Shown here piece by piece: positions 1-11,805 of a stretch of DNA of 64,000 nt. Location: contig JAVLUZ010000636.1 in NCBI GenBank assembly GCA_036768485.1, positions 124,001 to 188,000 on the forward strand, written 5' to 3'. Below the pieces are notes generated by a model. It had not been told where the DNA came from, did not search any database, and worked only from the letters and a program-made list of their open reading frames with translations. The position numbers and the translations under genes are program-made. The number at the start of each line of letters is the position of its first letter. Position 1 is the stretch's first letter. Origin of the DNA: Mermis nigrescens. Lineage: Eukaryota; Nematoda; Enoplea; Mermithida; Mermithidae.

Positions 1-845
1 TAATGCAATATTTTAAGACTTTTTGTGAGGACGACTAATAAAACAAAAAATTGTCGAATTTGTCCAAAACAGACATATTTTCCGTAAGTTCAAGTCAAAT
101 TACGCTTTAAACAGACAAACAGAGCAACTTATTAACTTAGTATGACGTCCTAGAATATTTTGGCTAATTCAAGCTTTATTTGTACTTAACAAGAGGAAAA
201 ACCTTCGCCGAATACAAAAGCCATGCTAATTAATATTTCGTTAATAAAAAGTTCGACCCACTTAATTTGACGGTTTTCTCTCTGCAAACTACGAATTAAA
301 ACTGAACGCGGTCTTTGAGCGATCCTTAATTCGTGCAAATCGTTGATATTTTCTTTGTACTAAAATTTGAGTAAAATTAATGAAGAAAAACGAGCAAAAA
401 CATATTATGTTAAAGCCGTTTTTTGGATAATTTTTATAACGAAATATTAAAAACTAACCCAAAATAACAATCAGAACTTTGTTATGAATGACGAATGTTT
501 TATAAAAATTCAGTGAAACGAAGAAAAATACATAGCTACTAATTTCATTTGATTTCAAAGTTTTAGTCTTTTTTTTAATTTCACTTTTAGCCAAAACCGA
601 GGTACGATTTTCGGGAATCGCTTTTGATAATTACTGGAGCACTTTACGCATCCGATCCCATTAACATAATAAATTTCTTGATTTAAGATTGAAAATTGAA
701 AGACATTTGTTTTTTTCATAAAAATTGGCAAAATGCTGCATAATTTATGTATACCGACCAGATAATTCGAAAGTTCGGAAAAAATATTTAATTGAACCTT
801 TTTCTTTCAAATTCTCAAAATTATGTTTGAAAGCGTGTTGACATG

Positions 846-926
846 CTAACATAATAAAATATATTAACATATATAAAATATATTAATATATATAAATATA
901 TCAATATAATAATATAATACATGCTA
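846..926. repeat. AT-rich simple repeat
   Basis: Imperfect alternation of ataata, tatata and aacataat motifs with almost no G or C. It is low-complexity DNA, and no gene is visible in the 840 bases before it. Confidence 0.7.
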
Positions 927-956
927 ACATAATAAAACATACTAATATACTAACAC

Positions 957-1290
957 ATGTAACACACATTCCAACAGGGAGGGTATTACTCCTACCTAGG
1001 GGTCCAAGACTCGAGACAATGTCAGACGATTTTGAACTATCAAACATTTTTTGCGTGACTTTTTGGGAACGAAAGTATCGAAGATGTAATTGTTCTGCAC
1101 CGGTTAGTTTATTTCTGTTTTGTTTACCCATAAAAGCTTAGAATTAAGTCAAAATAATCTGAAAAGTCAAATTTTTTGATAAATTTTTTGTTTTTTACAT
1201 GCAAAAGTGCCGAAACGAGTCAGAATTTGACAAAAAGTACTAAAAACTGCATTTTACACATTAAAACGTTTTATGTAACCGATAAAAAGT
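957..1290. repeat. Dispersed repeat, copy 1 (partner at 60728-61180)
   Basis: This stretch matches about 60728-61180 in the same orientation. Shared blocks include a G-rich start, gacgattttgarctatcaaa, a Pol-like T-rich middle and gacaaaaagtasttaaaaa. No coding potential was seen; the 76-residue minus-strand ORF across it is a by-product. It is probably a non-autonomous transposon. Confidence 0.7.
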
Positions 1291-1410
1291 ATCAGTTGGA
1301 TAAGATTTCCCCAATTTTCCAGCGAATAAAATAGCTTGACAGATAAAACTCAGGCAAAAAACTAACCGATTTTTTACATGGCGTGGAAATCGACAAAAAT
1401 CCATAGATGC

Positions 1411-1690
1411 ATACGGATAGGGTAGCCAGAGTATAGGGGGACAGCACCAAAATTTAGGGGGTACAAAGGTCAAAAATGGACTTAAAACTGATGGTATGAC
1501 GCAAAAACACCATTTTTCAACGGTTCTCATCGAGAACTATACATCGGCATCAAAAAATTGCGAAAAAAACCAAAAAAGAATTCAAAAATTGAATTCTGGG
1601 GGATTAAGGCTTCTGGGGCTTATTCGGCCTTCTGTGGGAGGAGTGCATACCCCCAAATCCTCAAACGCCCACGTGCAGTGCAGGAGGGGG
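1411..1690. repeat. Degenerate copy of the hAT-like short repeat family B
   Basis: The order of blocks matches the better-preserved copies at 35510-35761 and 52575-52831: a G-run, aaggtcaaaaatgg, a caccattttt core, a cgagaactat block, aattgaattctggggg, and a C-rich end with cgcccacgtg. The ends are too eroded to show a target duplication. Confidence 0.6.
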
Positions 1691-2078
1691 TAAAAACGTA
1701 GAAATCGAGACCAGGAAATTTAGTCTTCATGCATTTTTGCTAGTTGAATGATAAAAATTGTCAAAAAAACCTAGCTGAAACCTGTTTATGTGGTAAGCGC
1801 GCGTTTTTAATAATTAAAGTGAATTTTAACTGCATCGTAGCAATTTTAACCATAAAACATATCAAACCAGCCGTAAAAAAATCCGATTTTAAGACCATCT
1901 TAGCAAGATTTTTAGCGATTTTTGAGGGAGCGCAAAAAATTATCCAAAACCTTTGACGTTATCACTGCTTTTGCCCTCAAAAATGATGCAGAAAATGTTC
2001 CATCAGCTGATAATCGCGTGACAATACCTGCCTGTTCGATACATCAGGTCAGAAATAAATACCCCTCATCTTCCGTAC

Positions 2079-2500
2079 CATAGACGCACAAGGACAGGGT
2101 CGGCAGGGCGGGATGTAAAATCCCAGAAATACAAAACAGTAACTTTAGTGTACACGATTTTTTTGCTATCAAACAACAAAAATGGTCAAAATAGCCTATA
2201 AAAACGCTTTTTCATGGTAATACCGCATTTTCGATGTATTTTTTGATCATTGACTGCATTATATTGCTTTTTAAGACTGAAAAATATAGAAATGGATCCA
2301 ATTCGAGCGCCTGATCGAGTGAAAAGAAAATAAAAGTAATAATCCGACGCGAACCACCGGAAAATTTTTTACATTATTACTGCTTTATCCTCAAAAATGA
2401 TGCAAAAAACGTTCCGTCAGCTCAAAATTGCCGGACAGTACCTGTCTGGCTGTTGAGAAGGTAATTCCACCAACCCTCTGTGTGCATATTTGTCCCCTAT
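2079..2500. repeat. hAT-like short element, family D, older copy
   Basis: It begins catagacgcacaaggacagg and ends near gtgtgcatatttg, matching the copy at 61990-62408 along its length (cagggtcggcaggg block, later ggacagtacctgtctg). The flanking octamers ttccgtac and tcccctat agree only in part, so the copy is old. No ORF of note. Confidence 0.6.
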
Positions 2501-2697
2501 GTACCATGTATTAAAAATACCCACACAGCGTGGGGAACTTTATTTGTAATCTTTCCTGATGCAAAACAGTCTTAGCTAAGCAGAAGCATATGTATCTAAC
2601 CTGCGATAAATAATTGGAGCTTTTTAATTTCCCTCCAATGTATAAACTGACTTTTTGATACCTACTCAAAATCTAATTGTGAACACAGTAAACTAAC

Positions 2698-2835
2698 CTC
2701 TTTAAGGCAAAGTATTTTTTCGGCTACGGCCTGAGAACGACAAACCAACGATTCCGCTGTTTTCCCATCCTCTCGTAATTTTGTTGTCAAGGCCTTTGCA
2801 TCTTCTAGTATTTGAGTAATAATAATCGAAGACAT
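2698..2835 (-). CDS. Fgop2: FGFR1OP2/SIKE-family protein, first coding exon (partial gene)
   Basis: The minus strand reads 46 codons from ATG (2835-2833) to a clean donor, GAG|GTTAGT, at 2697. The peptide starts MSSIIITQILEDAKALTTKL and continues with a TAESLV motif. This fits the family N-terminus, in which an MSCTIEKALADAKAL-type helix is followed by AESLIEQ. From knowledge of the family, FGFR1OP2 and SIKE are cytoplasmic coiled-coil proteins of the STRIPAK phosphatase-kinase complex; insects usually have one gene, Fgop2. About 200 further residues are expected, and no following exon was found between 2690 and 1, so the rest probably lies beyond the left edge. The assignment rests on one short exon. 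A generic coiled-coil protein remains possible, but start, length and donor all fit. Confidence 0.72.
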
Positions 2836-3439
2836 AATACTTAAATAAATAAAGCAAATATCATTTTAAAATTGGAACCATCAAATCACGTTTGGTAGTT
2901 ATGTATAGGCCAAAGGCAAGGTTAAAACAAAGTATTATTTTCTCATCAAAGTCGCCCACCATGTGGGCAACTTTGATTACAATCTAACCATCCTAATCAA
3001 AGTTACCCGCCCATACTCGTACCGACTACAACCAAAGTCACCTTCAAAATTGGTACTTCTACAAAACAGTAAGTAACTATTATGACATCATCGGCAAGGA
3101 TGATGGTATAAATAACTGTAACAATCCCATTTTTTATGACGCGATGGCTATTTCAGTCGATCAGTCGATAATGCATAAATAGCTAATGCCAATTAACTAA
3201 GCCTAAGCCTAAGGATACCTAAAAATAGAACAGGTTATTTTTAAAACGTAGGTACTCTACTATTCTGTAGAAGTGCCTTAAAATCTAGCCATTCTTCAAA
3301 GCAGTAGGAATCCTAGCCGGAAATCAGAGGCCATTTACATCTCTCCGGACCATCCAACTAAAATATAGTCGCTAGAATACCTATTCTGAAGCTTAGGCTT
3401 AAGTTTCATTCGCATAATCCAATGTATTGACGACTATTC

Positions 3440-3834
3440 AAGATCATACATGCACAGCATGGGAATACTGGGGGTTGAAATTACAAAGTGCCTTTTTGAG
3501 CCCAAAATGGTAGGTATGCGTCAAAAACATCGTTATCCAGCGTTTCAGACAATGCTCTATCTTTCTAGAGCATAAAAACATTTAGAAAGAAATCCAAAAA
3601 ATGTGAACAAATTGAAAGAAATATAGTCAAAACATGAGTATTATACGAAGCGCCGAAAATTTGACACTTTCGAGCAAATAGATAGCTAAAAACGCTTAAC
3701 AAAGCACCTTTTCTAGAAAATTTTAAAAGATTTCTGAGAACTTTCAAAAGATCGCCAATTCTGGGGGATAAAAACATTTTTGTTGGGGGGGTGATGATTT
3801 TTCTGGGGAGTGATACCTTCTCCAAGATCATGTA
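3440..3834. repeat. Dispersed repeat family G, copy interrupted by the 3835-4916 element
   Basis: It starts near catacatgcacagcatggg and carries a G-run, a caaaaacatcgttatccagc block and ctctatctttctagagcat. Related copies lie near 40491-40790, 43571-43930, 56587-56790 and, inverted, 63020-63200. The 3835-4916 element is inserted near its C-rich end; the text after 4917 (caagatcatg) resembles the text before it. Confidence 0.6.
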
Positions 3835-4916
3835 TAGTGCTGGCCTCTAAAAAAACCATTTTCATGTTTTTGGCTTATAACTTCAGAACAAATAGCATTG
3901 AAGAAGTCAACAAACACCTATTTTTGACAGCCGCCCTAGGCTCATAACCTGCTGCATGGAAGAATTTTTAAGCGCCATATTTCATAGCAAGCTTGCATGA
4001 AATATGAAATTTTGAATAAAACCACTTTTTCCTAAAAAACCATGGGTACTAAAAAACCACCTCCAAAATCTTTTGCGAAGTGCATGGTTGGCAGCGTAAA
4101 ACAGTTAGTTGACCTTAAATAATCACAATTTTGAAAAAAATTCATTTTTTACGATATTTCCGTTCATTTTATCACATTTATATAAAAATCAATAATTTTT
4201 TCTGAATTTCATTAAAAGTTCTATAAATTCCACAAATTAAGTCTTCAAGTGATAAAAACGACTCTAGGTACGTCTCTTCTACATCCTCTGCAAGAAATAA
4301 GTGCAAAATTATGCAACTGGATGAAAAGTAATTTCGTTGCCATGGCAACGTATACTTAGCATTGGTCTTTTTTAGGTTACAGTGGTTTTTTTAGGTTACA
4401 ATCGAACTTTTTTGGCAGTTTTGTGTGGTGATTTTTATTTTTTGTGTAAAATAATTATCAGGCATCATGAAAGGTGCTACGAGGCACATTCCTGCTAAGT
4501 TTTGTGAAAATTGGCGCTGGTTTTTTAGGTTCAACTGGTTTTTTTAGGTTTGGCTTTGAAGGTATACTGTAGCTATGTGGATAACATAGGAGAACTAAAT
4601 TTTTTTCTGACATTAGTCAGCAAGGGAGCCTAATGTGAAAACATAAAAGATTCCACCAAATATGAATGCGGAGCAGAAATACTGACCCTCAAAAATGCTT
4701 TGAAAAAATCATAAAAATGGCAATTTTTAGGAACTTTTCGACAAATTTATATCTCAAGTTTCTGAATGATCCGGAAAGCGACCAGGGGTCAGTTGTGATC
4801 CTCATGGCATAGCTTGTTCGCCAGTATAATATCATCAGTCATCTCCTTTTGGTTACGGAAAAAGGGGTGGTTTTTTTAGGTTACAAATCGACTGGTTTTT
4901 TTAGAGGCCAGCACTA
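3835..4916. mobile_element. TA-flanked inverted-repeat transposon (non-autonomous)
   Basis: Left end TAGTGCTGGCCTCTAAAAAA mirrors the right end TTTTTTAGAGGCCAGCACTA, and each end is bordered by TA. The interior repeats ggtttttttaggttac several times (near 4370, 4383, 4518 and 4865). There is no transposase ORF. A TA duplication points to the Tc1/mariner superfamily, but the terminal sequence itself is not one I recognise. Length 1082 bp. Confidence 0.75.
4336..4349. promoter_or_regulatory. Perfect palindromic X-box (RFX site) inside a transposon
   Basis: GTTGCCATGGCAAC fits the RFX consensus RYYNYY-AT-RRNRAC and is its own reverse complement. It lies inside the 3835-4916 element, so it is probably a transposon-borne site rather than a promoter of a nearby gene. 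Confidence 0.45.
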
Positions 4917-5034
4917 TATGTTCAAGATCATGACAGAGGCTATAATCAAATTTTAAGAAATAGCTTTAACTAAGTATCATTGCTTATGACGTCATTTTAA
5001 ATAAGCCTACTATTCTGTAGAGTAACAAAATTCA

Positions 5035-6190
5035 CAGCTTATGTTGTACCTATAATTAAAAAAGGTGACCCCTTATTATCTGAAAATTGTCGTCCTGTTT
5101 CTTTGTGTTGCTCAACTTGTAAGATGATGGAAAGTATTATCAATTCTCAACTATCAATTTATTTGTCTACTAATAGATTAATATCACCTTCTCAATATAG
5201 TTTCCAAAAAATATATCTTACGAATTGTAATTGTTAAATCACTGGAATGTAAAGAAACAATTGACGTTATTTATATAGATATTGCTAAAGCTTTCCATAA
5301 AGTCGATATATCTTAACTCATTCTTAAATCAACTAGTTACTATATTGAACAACACCTTTTTAATTGATTAAAGGCTTTTCTATCTAATCATGTTCAGTGT
5401 TTTTCAGATTATGCAGCTGTTACAAGTGGAATTATTCACGGGTCCTTTTTAAACCTAAATACATTGTTTTTGTTTTTTTATAAATGATATCTTTGATAAT
5501 TCGTCAAGTTCGACTTTTCTGTTCGCGGATTATTCTTTCCCTGTAATAATCAAACACTGCAGATTGATTTAGATAGGATTTATGTTTAAGTCACCGAAAA
5601 TTGTTCTCCTATAATCGTATTCTAAATGCAGAGCCCCATATGTATTTGGGCAAAAGTAACCCTAAATTGTCTTACACACTCAATACACAGGTCACTGCTG
5701 ATGATTCTGTTTTTGTTCGCAATTTAGGCGTGCTAATTTCGCAAAGCCTAAAATTCAAGGAGCATTATAGTAGTATAATTAAAAAGGCTTTCTTGAGAGT
5801 TGAGATCTATCTTAATCAGAAAATCCTCCTTTTTCGCGAGGTAAAGATAATCTCTTCAAGGTCTTCACTACGTCAGAACGGTCCTCGAATATTCTTTTGC
5901 TTTATGGAACACCTCATATATTAATAATATATATGTATAAACAGATTTGAGGCTGTTCAGCATAAATTTACTAAAGATCTACATAGTTGGATATCATAAC
6001 CTTCTTTCTTATTATGAACGCCTTAAACAACTTGACTTGTGTCGGTTAGAATTAAGTCGCCTGCATATTTGCTAATGTATGATGTATCAAACTATCAGTC
6101 AAAGATCTGTCTTTCCATGTCAAATCGTGTTGAATATAATGATGAAAAATATAACGATAAAAGATAAACTACGTGCTTTTGCACAAGTTT
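5035..6190 (+). pseudogene. Non-LTR retrotransposon reverse transcriptase (CR1/Jockey type), decayed
   Basis: Reverse-transcriptase motifs occur in order across several frames: VVPIIKKGDP then ENCRPVSL from 5050, YIDIAKAFHKVD near 5260-5312, SGIIHGS near 5428, and INDI followed by a FAD box in which the second catalytic aspartate is replaced (FADYS) near 5480-5535. A 107-codon frame from 5601 then carries LGVLISQSLKFKEHYSSI, and AVQHKFTK follows near 5955. These match the palm, thumb and following region of the CR1/Jockey class. Frameshifts, internal stops and the altered catalytic box show the copy is dead. No endonuclease domain and no poly-A tail were recognised, so the element is 5' truncated. 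Confidence 0.85.
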
Positions 6191-6567
6191 ATACCTGAAT
6201 TACGAGTATCATATTGAAAACAAATAAAATTATGCATAACTTTAGTTCATTTAAAGATCCTTATGTTTTAGATTGCTCTGCTCTTCAGATATTTTTCAGT
6301 CAAATTTCAAACGAGTGAAACGTGACATTTTTCAAAATGACAAAATTACACCATTGTTTGCATATCCCCGAAATTTTGAAAAATAAAAACTTTAAATTTA
6401 TGGCAATTGAAGCCTAAAATTTTTCTGTTCTCCTCAAAATTATTTTTAGTAGGTATAGGAATGAATAAATCTTCCCAAAATTTAATGATTGTTTTATTTT
6501 TTATAAAACGACTATGCATCTTTATGCGGCAGGAATATCTGTCATTTAATTAGTTGTTTAAAGCGAG

Positions 6568-6905
6568 CAGGACCGTATTTAAGGGAAGGGCGGTCGCCCC
6601 CTCCACCCTTAACCAGAGAAAATTTGAAATGTGAGATAATGCACGGAAAGATGGAAAATTGCATGTATTTCACGTAAAATCTTCAAATTATCGGCGCTTC
6701 ACGTCAGCTATAAAGTATTTGCCAAAGTTTTGGCCCAAGCGCGACCGAAAAAAAGACACTTTTATAGCCTTTTGTGTGAAACAAAATAATAATTACTGAA
6801 AATTCGAATTTTATCATCTGAATGGATAGAGCATGTTGGAAAACGTCGAAAAAGGCGGTTTTTGGGAGCTATCCCGACGAATTAACTGGGATATAGACCA
6901 ATTTA
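6568..6905. repeat. Dispersed repeat, partner of 36899-37275
   Basis: Starts gaccgtatttaagggaaggg followed by a C-rich tract, and ends around cgaattaactgggatataga. The partner begins gacgtatttaaggggg and ends cgaattaggttataga. No coding potential. The following 200 bases are AT-rich low-complexity DNA. Confidence 0.55.
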
Positions 6906-7539
6906 TATTAGGTCCGCCAGGCCGGATTCAGGATACGGCCTGACAGCAAATTAAAAATTTATTTCGCTATTCCATTTTTTAAACCAATTTTTTAATTTTA
7001 ATTTTTTTAATTTAATTGTTTTAATTTAATTTTTTAATGTTTAATATTTGTAATTTTTAATGTTTTAAATCTATTTTGATCAATTTATACCCGAATTATA
7101 TTCTAATCTTATTTTTTTAATTTGTGCATGTTTTTACCAACAATTATATATTTAATCGACTGACTTCACGAAAGTTACGCTGCAAAAAAGCGATTATAAA
7201 TAGCGAATTGTGCACTTGGAAAGTGTTCTCCAACCAAAAATCGACGAGGAAAAAATTAATCCATTTTCCAAGTAAATTTTATAAAAACTTCGATTCCAAG
7301 TCGAAAAATTTAGGAGCAAATGAACCAACTCTTGGAAAAATGCATTTTTACTGGGAAAACACTTGGAAATTCCAATTCTTAGAACTTGGAAAAATGAGCA
7401 GCTAATGAATCAAAACGAAATTTCAAAAGACTTGAAAGCTGTCGTAAAAAATAAACTGAAACTTGGAAAATTTCGCGTTTTTCCAAGACATGGAACTTAG
7501 CACTTGAGATTTGAAGTGGGAATGAATTGGGCACTTATG

Positions 7540-8450
7540 CAGTTTAGGGGGACAAAAGTATTCAAAATTTTTTCCTCGAAAATTACCATTTTCTGGGGTA
7601 ATTTTGTATCCTGATAACGAATCCAGTATTCAATGTTTGGGTAAAAAATCAGTTTTTTTATCATTTTTGTTAAAAATTTCAAAAAAAATTTTCTTCGTAT
7701 TTTTGCACTTTCTAGGTAATTTTTGAATGCTGATGACAAATTTAGCATTCCTTTCTCATTTCCGTCAAAATTTAGGTGAAAAATCAGGTTTTTTTTATCA
7801 TTTTTTGCGAAAAATTTTTCTTGTCATTTAATTTTTTCTGCCTCCTAAGCATTTTTCGAAGAGATTTTCCAGACTGAATTCAGTTAGATCAGCAAAAGCT
7901 GGAGAAGCGGTCAGTTTAAAAATCTACTGCCTAGAGAGCGTACGAAAAAACGCTGTTTTATTCATGCAAAATGGTAGATAATAAGCATGCAACATGGCAG
8001 AGAATAAGCGTGAATTTTCATGAAAAAATTTAGTTGTATGTAAAAATTTAGTTTTTTCTTACATTTTATCTAAAATGAAAATCTGTGGCTTTTTAATCAA
8101 AATTTTTTTGCTGAAATTATAAACAAAAATGGCAAAAGAACGTGATTTTTCACCCAAATTCTGTCGGAAATGAAAAATTAATGCTGAATTCGTCATCAGC
8201 ATGTAAAATTACTTCAAAATGTGCAAAACTATAAACAGAATTTTTTAATTTATCGAAAAAATGACAAAAAACCTGATTTCTCACCCAAATTTCGACGAAA
8301 ATGAAGAATGGATGCTAAATTCGTCATCAGCATGCAAAATCACCCGAGAATGTGCAAAAATATGAAATTCATTTTTTAAGTTTTCACAAAAAATGTCAAA
8401 AAATCTTATTTCTCACCCGAATTTTGACGGAAATAAAATAAATGCTGGAT
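7540..8450. repeat. Tandem 131-bp units arranged as an inverted repeat
   Basis: On the right arm the motif cacccaaattctgtcgg recurs at about 8151, 8282 and 8414, a spacing of 131-132 bp, each time followed by gctgaattcgtcatcagc or a close variant. The left arm (about 7560-7860) carries the same units in reverse. The spacer near 7900-8090 is unrelated. The whole is non-coding and could form a long hairpin. Confidence 0.7.
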
Positions 8451-8457
8451 TCGGCTA

Positions 8458-10330
8458 AACTTTACTTTATGGTGTGTACGGAAGACTTACATATATGTGC
8501 GGAAAGGAACGACTATTGGTTGAAATAAGGAGGACATGCAAAAGAAAGTGAGTGAACACAAATTCCATGTGAAAACGGACCAATATTGGTGAAGATAGAG
8601 TTACCAGTACTTATACTGTTATAAATGCACTCAGATGGCAGGCAATGTAAGCGAGAATATAAATGTGGATCTGAGGTGTTTCAAAAAGTAGGGCATCAGA
8701 AAAGTCGGAGTTTTTGAAGAATATGGTGTGAACCAATTTTGCGCTACTCCAGCAGAATAGCCATACAATTGCGCAAAAACGATACTTTGTGTCACTAAAA
8801 GACGTGGAAAAAGAAATAAACCAAATCCATACAAAACTCAGAGTTACAGTACTTCAAACATCATACTTCGACATTCACCATTTTGAGCATTTTTGGGAAT
8901 TTTGCAGTTTATCAAAATGTTCCAATTTTTACTACAAACATATTTTTTCTACCATTTTCAAGGTCGCAGATTACAAAAAATGAAGTTATACTGCGCGGAA
9001 ACCAAGATTGAAGAAAAATCTTCTGTAATTTTTTGCACAAATTTTCAGGAAATTTTTTTTTAAATTTTAGGTCCTTTTCTAAAAGTACCATATTCTTAAG
9101 TTTAGCCGTATAGATGCTTAGGACTACCTTAATTGGGCACATGTCATTCTGCATTCCACTGTTTGAATCTTCAATTCAAATGGATGGAACTTTGAGATAA
9201 TCCAAAAATGCTGTTTGAATCGTATTAAAGCAGAAATCTTTACCTGGATGTAAAGAATGCTAAAAATAGTAAAATTTAAAAAAATATCCTGAAAATTTGT
9301 GCAAAAAATTACAAAAAAATTTTTCTTCAATATTGGTTTCAGCGCAGTATAACTTAATTTTTTTGTAATCTGCGACCTTGAAAATGGTAGAAAAATATGT
9401 CTGTAGTAAAAATTGGAAACTTTTGATAAACTGCAAGATTCCTGGCTAATATTGAGAATAAGGTGACCTCCTAGAAATTAACTTTGCATGGATGATTTAA
9501 TCCAATTAAGGGTCAAGAATTCAAAGCTGAAAGAATTAGGTGTCGTTCGGCATTATTGACCGTTACAGGCTGTTGAACTTCAGTGTGTTTAAGGATAACA
9601 AATTAATTGAGACGAACTGGGCTATTCTCAATATTGCTGTTTTTACTTCTATTATACTTTAGGCTTGAGCTTCAGTATATCTTCAAAGATGTTTAAAGCT
9701 GCTTAGGTCGAGGTCGCTCCTGCTCAGGTCGATGTATAGATGCTTAGGTCTTAGTACATCTGAAAAGGTGTTTAAAGCTGCTTAGGTCGAGGTCGCTCCC
9801 GCTCAGGTCGATGTATAGATGCTTATACTTGAGTATAAATTTAAAAAACGTGATTTTATGCTTTTCAAGCAATAATCTATAACGTAGATGTTGAAAATAG
9901 GATCTGTCGACCATGAGAGTGAAAAAATGTTTGACAAAAGTTTTTTTTTCGAAATTTTTTTTCTCACTACTTGGTTTTCTGACAGTTTTTTTGACTTCTA
10001 AGTTAAAGATTATTGTTTGAAAAGGCATAAAATCACGTATTTTTGAAAATTTGATAAGGTCACCTTATTCTCAATATACTCCAAATTCCTAAAAGTGCTC
10101 AAAATGGTGAATGTCGAAGTATGATGTTTGAAGTACCGTAACTCTGTGAGTTTTGTATGGATTTGGTTTATTTCTTTTTTCCGCCTTTTAGTGACACACA
10201 GTATCGTTTTTGCGCAATTGTAAGGCTATTCTGCCGGAATAGCGCAAAAATTGGTCTACACCATATTCTTCAAAAACTACCTGGATTTGTTGATCAGGAT
10301 ACAAAATTACGGCTAAACTTTTACTATATG
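8458..10330. repeat. Palindromic repeat, diverged relative of the 10310-14005 element
   Basis: Blocks from 8700-8990 (gaagaatatggtgtgaacc through accattttgagc) recur inverted at 10090-10290. Blocks from 8930-9190 recur inverted at 9300-9420. The two arms are centred near 9495 and 9170, which means the palindrome was rearranged and later interrupted by the element at 9452-10074. No real gene; small ORFs here are by-products. Confidence 0.7.
9452..10074. mobile_element. MITE with TIR TTGAGAATAAGGTGACC and TA target duplication
   Basis: Left end TTGAGAATAAGGTGACCT and right end AGGTCACCTTATTCTCAA are inverted copies, each bordered by TA (9450-9451, 10075-10076). The element interrupts the right arm of the surrounding palindrome. 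The interior contains tandem gcttaggtcgatgtatagat-like units and its own inverted aaaatcacgt blocks. No ORF of note. TA duplication suggests mobilisation by a Tc1/mariner-type transposase. Confidence 0.75.
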
Positions 10331-10689
10331 GTGTGAACGGAAAACTTGCAGATGTACGTGCGGAAAGGAACAATATTGATTGAAATGAGGATATGCATAA
10401 AGAAAGGGCGGGAAAAAATTTTGCGAAAATGGACCAATATTGGTGAAGATGGAGTTACTCAGGATGTAGCAACATTAAAGTGAGGTATTTTACAGTTTAC
10501 CAAAAATGTTCCGAATTTGGGCTGAAAACATATGTATCTGACATTTTCAAGTGTCGCTGATTAAGAAAAAATAACTTTTATTTTACGGAAAAAAATTTTG
10601 TTTGAAAATTTTAAAGTTGAAAAACAATTTTTTGCATGTTCTTTCTGTCTAATAATGTGAAAATTCGAGTTTCTGCTTAAATGACGCTT

Positions 10690-10860
10690 AGGCTTAGGCT
10701 TAGTTTATCTGAGAAGGTGTTTTTGGCTGCTTAGGTCGAGGTCGCTCCCGCTTAGGTCGAGGTATAGATGCTTAGGTCAACGAGAGATGCTTAGGTCGAT
10801 GTATAGATGCTCAGGTCGATGTATAGATGCTTAGGTCGACCTAAGTTGGGTACATGTTAT
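10690..10860. repeat. Minisatellite of about 20-bp gcttaggtcgatgtatagat units
   Basis: Units of the form gcttaggtcgatgtatagat recur about seven times with variants (aggtcaacgagagatg, ctcaggtcg). The array has an inverted partner at 13463-13625 and relatives at 9700-9830, consistent with being part of the palindromic element. Confidence 0.75.
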
Positions 10861-11805
10861 TCTGCATTCCACTGTTTGAATCTTCAAATGGTTGGAACTT
10901 TAAGATAATCCAAAATAAGCTGTTTGAATCGTATTTAAGTAGAAATCTTTAACTGGATGTAAAGGATGCTAAAAATGGTGAAATTAAAAAAAATTTCTCG
11001 AAAATTTGGGCAAAAAATTACAGAAAACTTTTTCTTTTATCTTGGTTTCCACGCAGTATAACCTAATTTTTTGTAATCTGCGACCTTGAAAATGGCAGGA
11101 AAAATGTTAATTAGTAAAAATTGGATACCTTTGATAAACTGCTTAAATTCTTTAAAGTGGCTCAAAATGGTGAATGTCGAAGTATGATGTTTGAAGTACC
11201 GCAAATCTGTGAGTTTTTGTATGGATTTGATTTATTATTTTTTTCCGCGTCTTTTAGTGACACAAAGTATCGTTTTTGCGCAATTGTATGGCAGTTCTGC
11301 CGAATGGCGCAAAATCGGTTCACACCATATTCTTCAAAAAAACTCCAAAATTACTACAGAAAATGGTATCCGGCGTGAGGCGACGAAAAATTTTGACATT
11401 TTGGCTTTCTCAAGACGCATTTCGCATTACAAACATTGACCAAATCCATTCGCACTTATGCAGTTTAGCAGGTACGGAAAAATTTTTCAAAATTTTTCAA
11501 AATTTGATCGATTATAGTCAAATTTGATACGCTGATTACGAATACGATATTTATTTTCGCTCCAGTCAATTATTTACATCAAAAAATTGTTTTAAATTTT
11601 TTTATTTTTGGATGTTTTCTTTATTTTTCAATATTTTGTCGATTATAGTGAATTTTTGATGCGTTCATTACAAGTTAACGGAACGGTAGGTACGTATTTT
11701 TACTAATTAACCACAATCAATACTTTTGCTCATAAAACGCCAGTGCAAAATTAACAAACTTTTGACTAAATTTCACAAAATAAAAATAAAGCGTAATCAT
11801 CAGTT

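Noticed and set aside
4360..4910. ttaggttac repeats as possible telomere-type (TTAGG)n sequence
   Set aside because: The motif is ttttttaggttac, not a TTAGG array, and it is confined to one inverted-repeat transposon.
7124..7405. 93-codon plus-strand ORF with repeated CTTGGAAA
   Set aside because: The apparent lysine-rich protein comes from a loose cttggaaa tandem, not from a conserved domain.
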